Shown one piece after another: positions 6,851 to 8,449 of a DNA stretch of 8,449 bases. The translations under genes and the position numbers were made by a program. This stretch comes from an uncultured Prevotella sp. (GTDB lineage: Bacteria > Bacteroidota > Bacteroidia > Bacteroidales > Bacteroidaceae), in NCBI GenBank assembly GCA_937906495.1, contig CALCVT010000019.1, positions 1-8,449 on the forward strand, given 5' to 3'. The number at the start of each line of letters is the position of its first letter. Within the stretch, counting starts at the first letter, position 1. The notes below the pieces were generated by a model. It was given only the letters and a program-made list of their open reading frames with translations, had not been told where the DNA came from and did not search any database.

Positions 6851-7900
6851 TCAAATATTATCAAACAAAGAGGGTTCGTTAGGGTTGGCTGCATAACAAC
6901 TGCGGCCCAAATGCCGATATGCCAATTCGGTCACTTCGCGACCCCTTGGCGTACGGCGTATAAAGCCTTCCTTAATAAGGAATGGTTCGTACACTTCTTC
7001 AACGGTTCCGGCATCTTCGCCTATAGCTGTTGCTATGGTAGTAATGCCTACGGGTCCTCCTTTGAACTTGTCAATAATGGTGAGCAATATTTTATTGTCA
7101 ATTTCGTCAAGCCCGTATTTGTCTATATTCAAGGCTTCGAGCGCAAAGATTGCTATATGCATATCTATACGGCCCGTACCTTTTACCTGAGCAAAGTCGC
7201 GCACCCGACGCAACAAGGCATTAGCAATTCGGGGCGTACCTCGCGATCGGCCGGCTATTTCGGCTGCAGCATCGGCCTCTATGGGAACTTTGAGTATCTG
7301 AGCCGAACGCATAACAATACGCCTTAAGGTTTCAGCATCATAATATTCCAAGTGTAAGTTTATTCCGAAACGTGCACGCAATGGAGCTGTAAGCAAGCCA
7401 CTACGCGTGGTTGCTCCCACGAGCGTAAAGGGGTTCAGATCAATCTGAATGCTTCGTGCCGCAGGCCCTTTATCAATCATGATGTCTATCCGGTAATCTT
7501 CCATTGCAGAATACAGATACTCTTCGACCACCGGCGAGAGGCGGTGTATTTCGTCGATAAAGAGCACATCGTTGGTATCGAGACTCGTAAGCAATCCGGC
7601 CAAATCGCCGGGTTTGTCGAGCACAGGGCCTGAGGTTAACTTAAAGCCTACTCCCAGTTCGTTGGCTATGATGTTCGACAGGGTGGTTTTTCCCAATCCC
7701 GGGGGGCCGTGTAGCAAAGTATGGTCAAGGGGTTCGCCCCGATACTTAGCTGCCTCTACAAATACGCGCAAGTTATCAACCACCTTGAGTTGTCCGCTAA
7801 AGTCATCAAACTTCAAAGGACGCAAGGCGTTCTCAAAATCGCGCTCTGAGCTGGCCGGCTGACGCTGTTCGGCCCGTATGTCAAAAGTATCTTCGTTCAT
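6851..7900 (-). CDS. ruvB: Holliday junction branch migration ATPase RuvB
   Basis: RuvB is the hexameric AAA+ motor that, with RuvA, drives branch migration of Holliday junctions before RuvC cleavage. The 349-residue product contains Walker A GPPGLGKTT (65-73), Walker B LFIDEIH (113-119), the sensor-1 region GATTRSG (162-168), the arginine-finger segment LRARFG (174-179) and the sensor-2 motif GTPRIANALLRR (221-232). The C-terminal winged helix carries FIRRTPRGR (313-321). The start at 7900 gives MNEDTFDIRAEQRQ, as in other Bacteroidales RuvB. An in-frame ATG at 7969 adds 23 residues without family similarity and lies upstream of the strong promoter at 7909-7940, so it is rejected. ruvA and ruvC are not in the window. 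ybeY follows 2 nt after the stop. Confidence 0.97.
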   Translation of the reverse strand: MNEDTFDIRAEQRQPASSERDFENALRPLKFDDFSGQLKVVDNLRVFVEAAKYRGEPLDHTLLHGPPGLGKTTLSNIIANELGVGFKLTSGPVLDKPGDLAGLLTSLDTNDVLFIDEIHRLSPVVEEYLYSAMEDYRIDIMIDKGPAARSIQIDLNPFTLVGATTRSGLLTAPLRARFGINLHLEYYDAETLRRIVMRSAQILKVPIEADAAAEIAGRSRGTPRIANALLRRVRDFAQVKGTGRIDMHIAIFALEALNIDKYGLDEIDNKILLTIIDKFKGGPVGITTIATAIGEDAGTVEEVYEPFLIKEGFIRRTPRGREVTELAYRHLGRSCYAANPNEPSLFDNI

Positions 7901-7908
7901 TGTAAGTG

Positions 7909-7940
7909 CAAAGTTAGTGCAAGGGTTCCGAAGGGCCAAA
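7909..7940 (-). promoter_or_regulatory. Promoter of ruvB-ybeY, very close to the start codon
   Basis: On the minus strand TAACTTTG (7916-7909) matches the Bacteroidetes -7 consensus exactly. TTTG (7940-7937) lies 20 bp upstream as the -33 element. Only 8 bp separate the -7 element from the ruvB ATG at 7900, so the transcript should begin within a few bases of the start codon and be leaderless or nearly so. This also fixes the start codon, because the ATG at 7969 would not be transcribed from here. Confidence 0.78.
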
Positions 7941-8016
7941 TACGAGCATACTTCTTTTCTGCTTTTCATCGGGGCACTGCTTCTGAATATCCATGTGCCG
8001 TATGCACCTATATAGC

Positions 8017-8069
8017 GTAAAACGGGTAAAATCTGCAGCCGCCATGGCTAAAGACTTCACCCGTTATAC
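8017..8069 (-). terminator. Long hairpin after the HTH gene, probable terminator
   Basis: On the minus strand GTATAACGGGTGAAGTCT (8069-8052) pairs with AGATTTTACCCGTTTTAC (8034-8017). This is 17 of 18 positions, with two G-U wobbles and one T-T mismatch. An inner AGCC/GGCT stem can form in the loop. The wobbles become A-C mismatches on the plus strand, so the structure favours minus-strand RNA. It starts 58 nt beyond the stop of the HTH gene and upstream of the ruvB promoter, which separates the two units. No U run follows. Confidence 0.7.
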
Positions 8070-8127
8070 TTTAATCTGTGTACGTACTCTCTATTTCCGT
8101 TCTGGAAAAATAAAAAAGTCTGCCTTT

Positions 8128-8343
8128 TTACTTGTTGTTCTTGCGCAACTCTTCCGAATATAACTTAAAGAAATCATACTTCAAGATGGTTGATATGCGC
8201 ATGAGCAGACCGGTATCAAGATTCGATTTCTCAAAAATCTTGTACACGTTCGTGCGACTGCATGACAACTGGCGGGATAACCACACTACAGTTTCATTCT
8301 GTTCATCTAAACGACGTCTAATTCTTTCTCCTATTTGCAGCAT
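8128..8343 (-). CDS. Small helix-turn-helix (XRE-like) protein
   Basis: A 71-residue basic protein that is probably a DNA-binding regulator; its target is unknown. Residues about 17-38 (ETVVWLSRQLSCSRTNVYKIFE) read as a helix-turn-helix of the lambda-repressor/XRE type, with WLSRQL as the first helix and SRTNVYKIF as the recognition helix. A following helical part, LDTGLLMRISTILKYDFFKLY, completes a five-helix fold. There is no room for a sensor domain. The start is ATG at 8343, after an A/T-rich leader. The stop overlaps an A/T-only inverted repeat (8112-8129), and a long hairpin lies further downstream. Similar short HTH proteins occur singly in Bacteroidales. Nothing next to it suggests a toxin partner or prophage, although the gene on its upstream side lies outside the window. 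Confidence 0.8.
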   Translation of the reverse strand: MLQIGERIRRRLDEQNETVVWLSRQLSCSRTNVYKIFEKSNLDTGLLMRISTILKYDFFKLYSEELRKNNK

Positions 8344-8387
8344 AGTATTAAGTTCTTTTGGTATAAATAATTTTAAGGATATGCTTG

Positions 8388-8418
8388 CAAAGTAATGGTA
8401 TTTATTTGGAAAAACAAG
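8388..8418 (-). promoter_or_regulatory. Likely promoter of the HTH gene
   Basis: TTACTTTG (8395-8388, minus strand) is one base off the -7 consensus TAnnTTTG. CTTG (8418-8415) lies 19 bp upstream and is one base off TTTG. Transcription would start near 8383, giving a leader of about 40 nt before the ATG at 8343. Both elements are imperfect, so confidence is moderate. Confidence 0.45.
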
Positions 8419-8449
8419 AGCAGAAGTGTACCCAATAAAAACACATACT

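Noticed and set aside
6761..7327. 188-codon plus-strand open frame
   Set aside because: It is antisense to the well-supported ruvB and ybeY genes, and its sequence is a low-complexity shadow without family features.
7901..7969. N-terminal extension of ruvB to the ATG at 7969
   Set aside because: The promoter at 7909-7940 lies inside it, and the 23 extra residues have no counterpart in RuvB proteins.

Overview
The window looks like an ordinary chromosomal housekeeping segment of a Bacteroidales bacterium, possibly close to Prevotellaceae (inferred). Three things point there. The clear promoters follow the Bacteroidetes pattern, a TTTG at -33 and TAnnTTTG at -7. The leaders are A/T-rich and lack Shine-Dalgarno sequences. 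The proteins match Bacteroidetes types: a DUF5686 outer-membrane protein with a carboxypeptidase-regulatory-like domain, a bacterial inositol-phosphate synthase and a YbeY with the sequence TDIITFDY.

Layout, left to right. The left edge cuts a tRNA-Glu(UUC) gene on the minus strand, which has a good promoter at 112-142. Divergent from it on the plus strand is recO (293-1012), the only plus-strand protein gene recognised. About 320 bp without a gene follow, ending in a near-perfect palindrome. All remaining genes are on the minus strand. Read in their own direction (right to left) they are: a 71-residue helix-turn-helix protein (8343-8128); the ruvB-ybeY pair (7900-6402), separated by 2 nt; ino1, myo-inositol-3-phosphate synthase (6091-4799); a large DUF5686-type outer-membrane protein with a GTG start (4604-2007); and tpx, thiol peroxidase (1832-1335).

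How the genes relate. RecO and RuvB both serve recombinational DNA repair, but they lie far apart on opposite strands. ruvB and ybeY (Holliday-junction branch migration and rRNA maturation) are almost certainly co-transcribed. The other minus-strand genes appear to be separate transcription units, because long hairpins sit 20-60 nt beyond several stop codons. Those hairpins pair completely, or best, only as minus-strand RNA, where certain positions become G-U wobbles. This fits terminators or 3' stabilisers for the minus-strand genes.

I see no mobile element, CRISPR array, prophage, toxin-antitoxin pair or new multi-gene system. The points worth a second look are small: near-leaderless transcription of ruvB, the strand polarity of the hairpins, changed catalytic-site residues in YbeY, an extra Cys-x-Cys in Tpx, a 22-bp-spaced repeat upstream of recO, and an ino1 gene with no inositol-lipid genes beside it.
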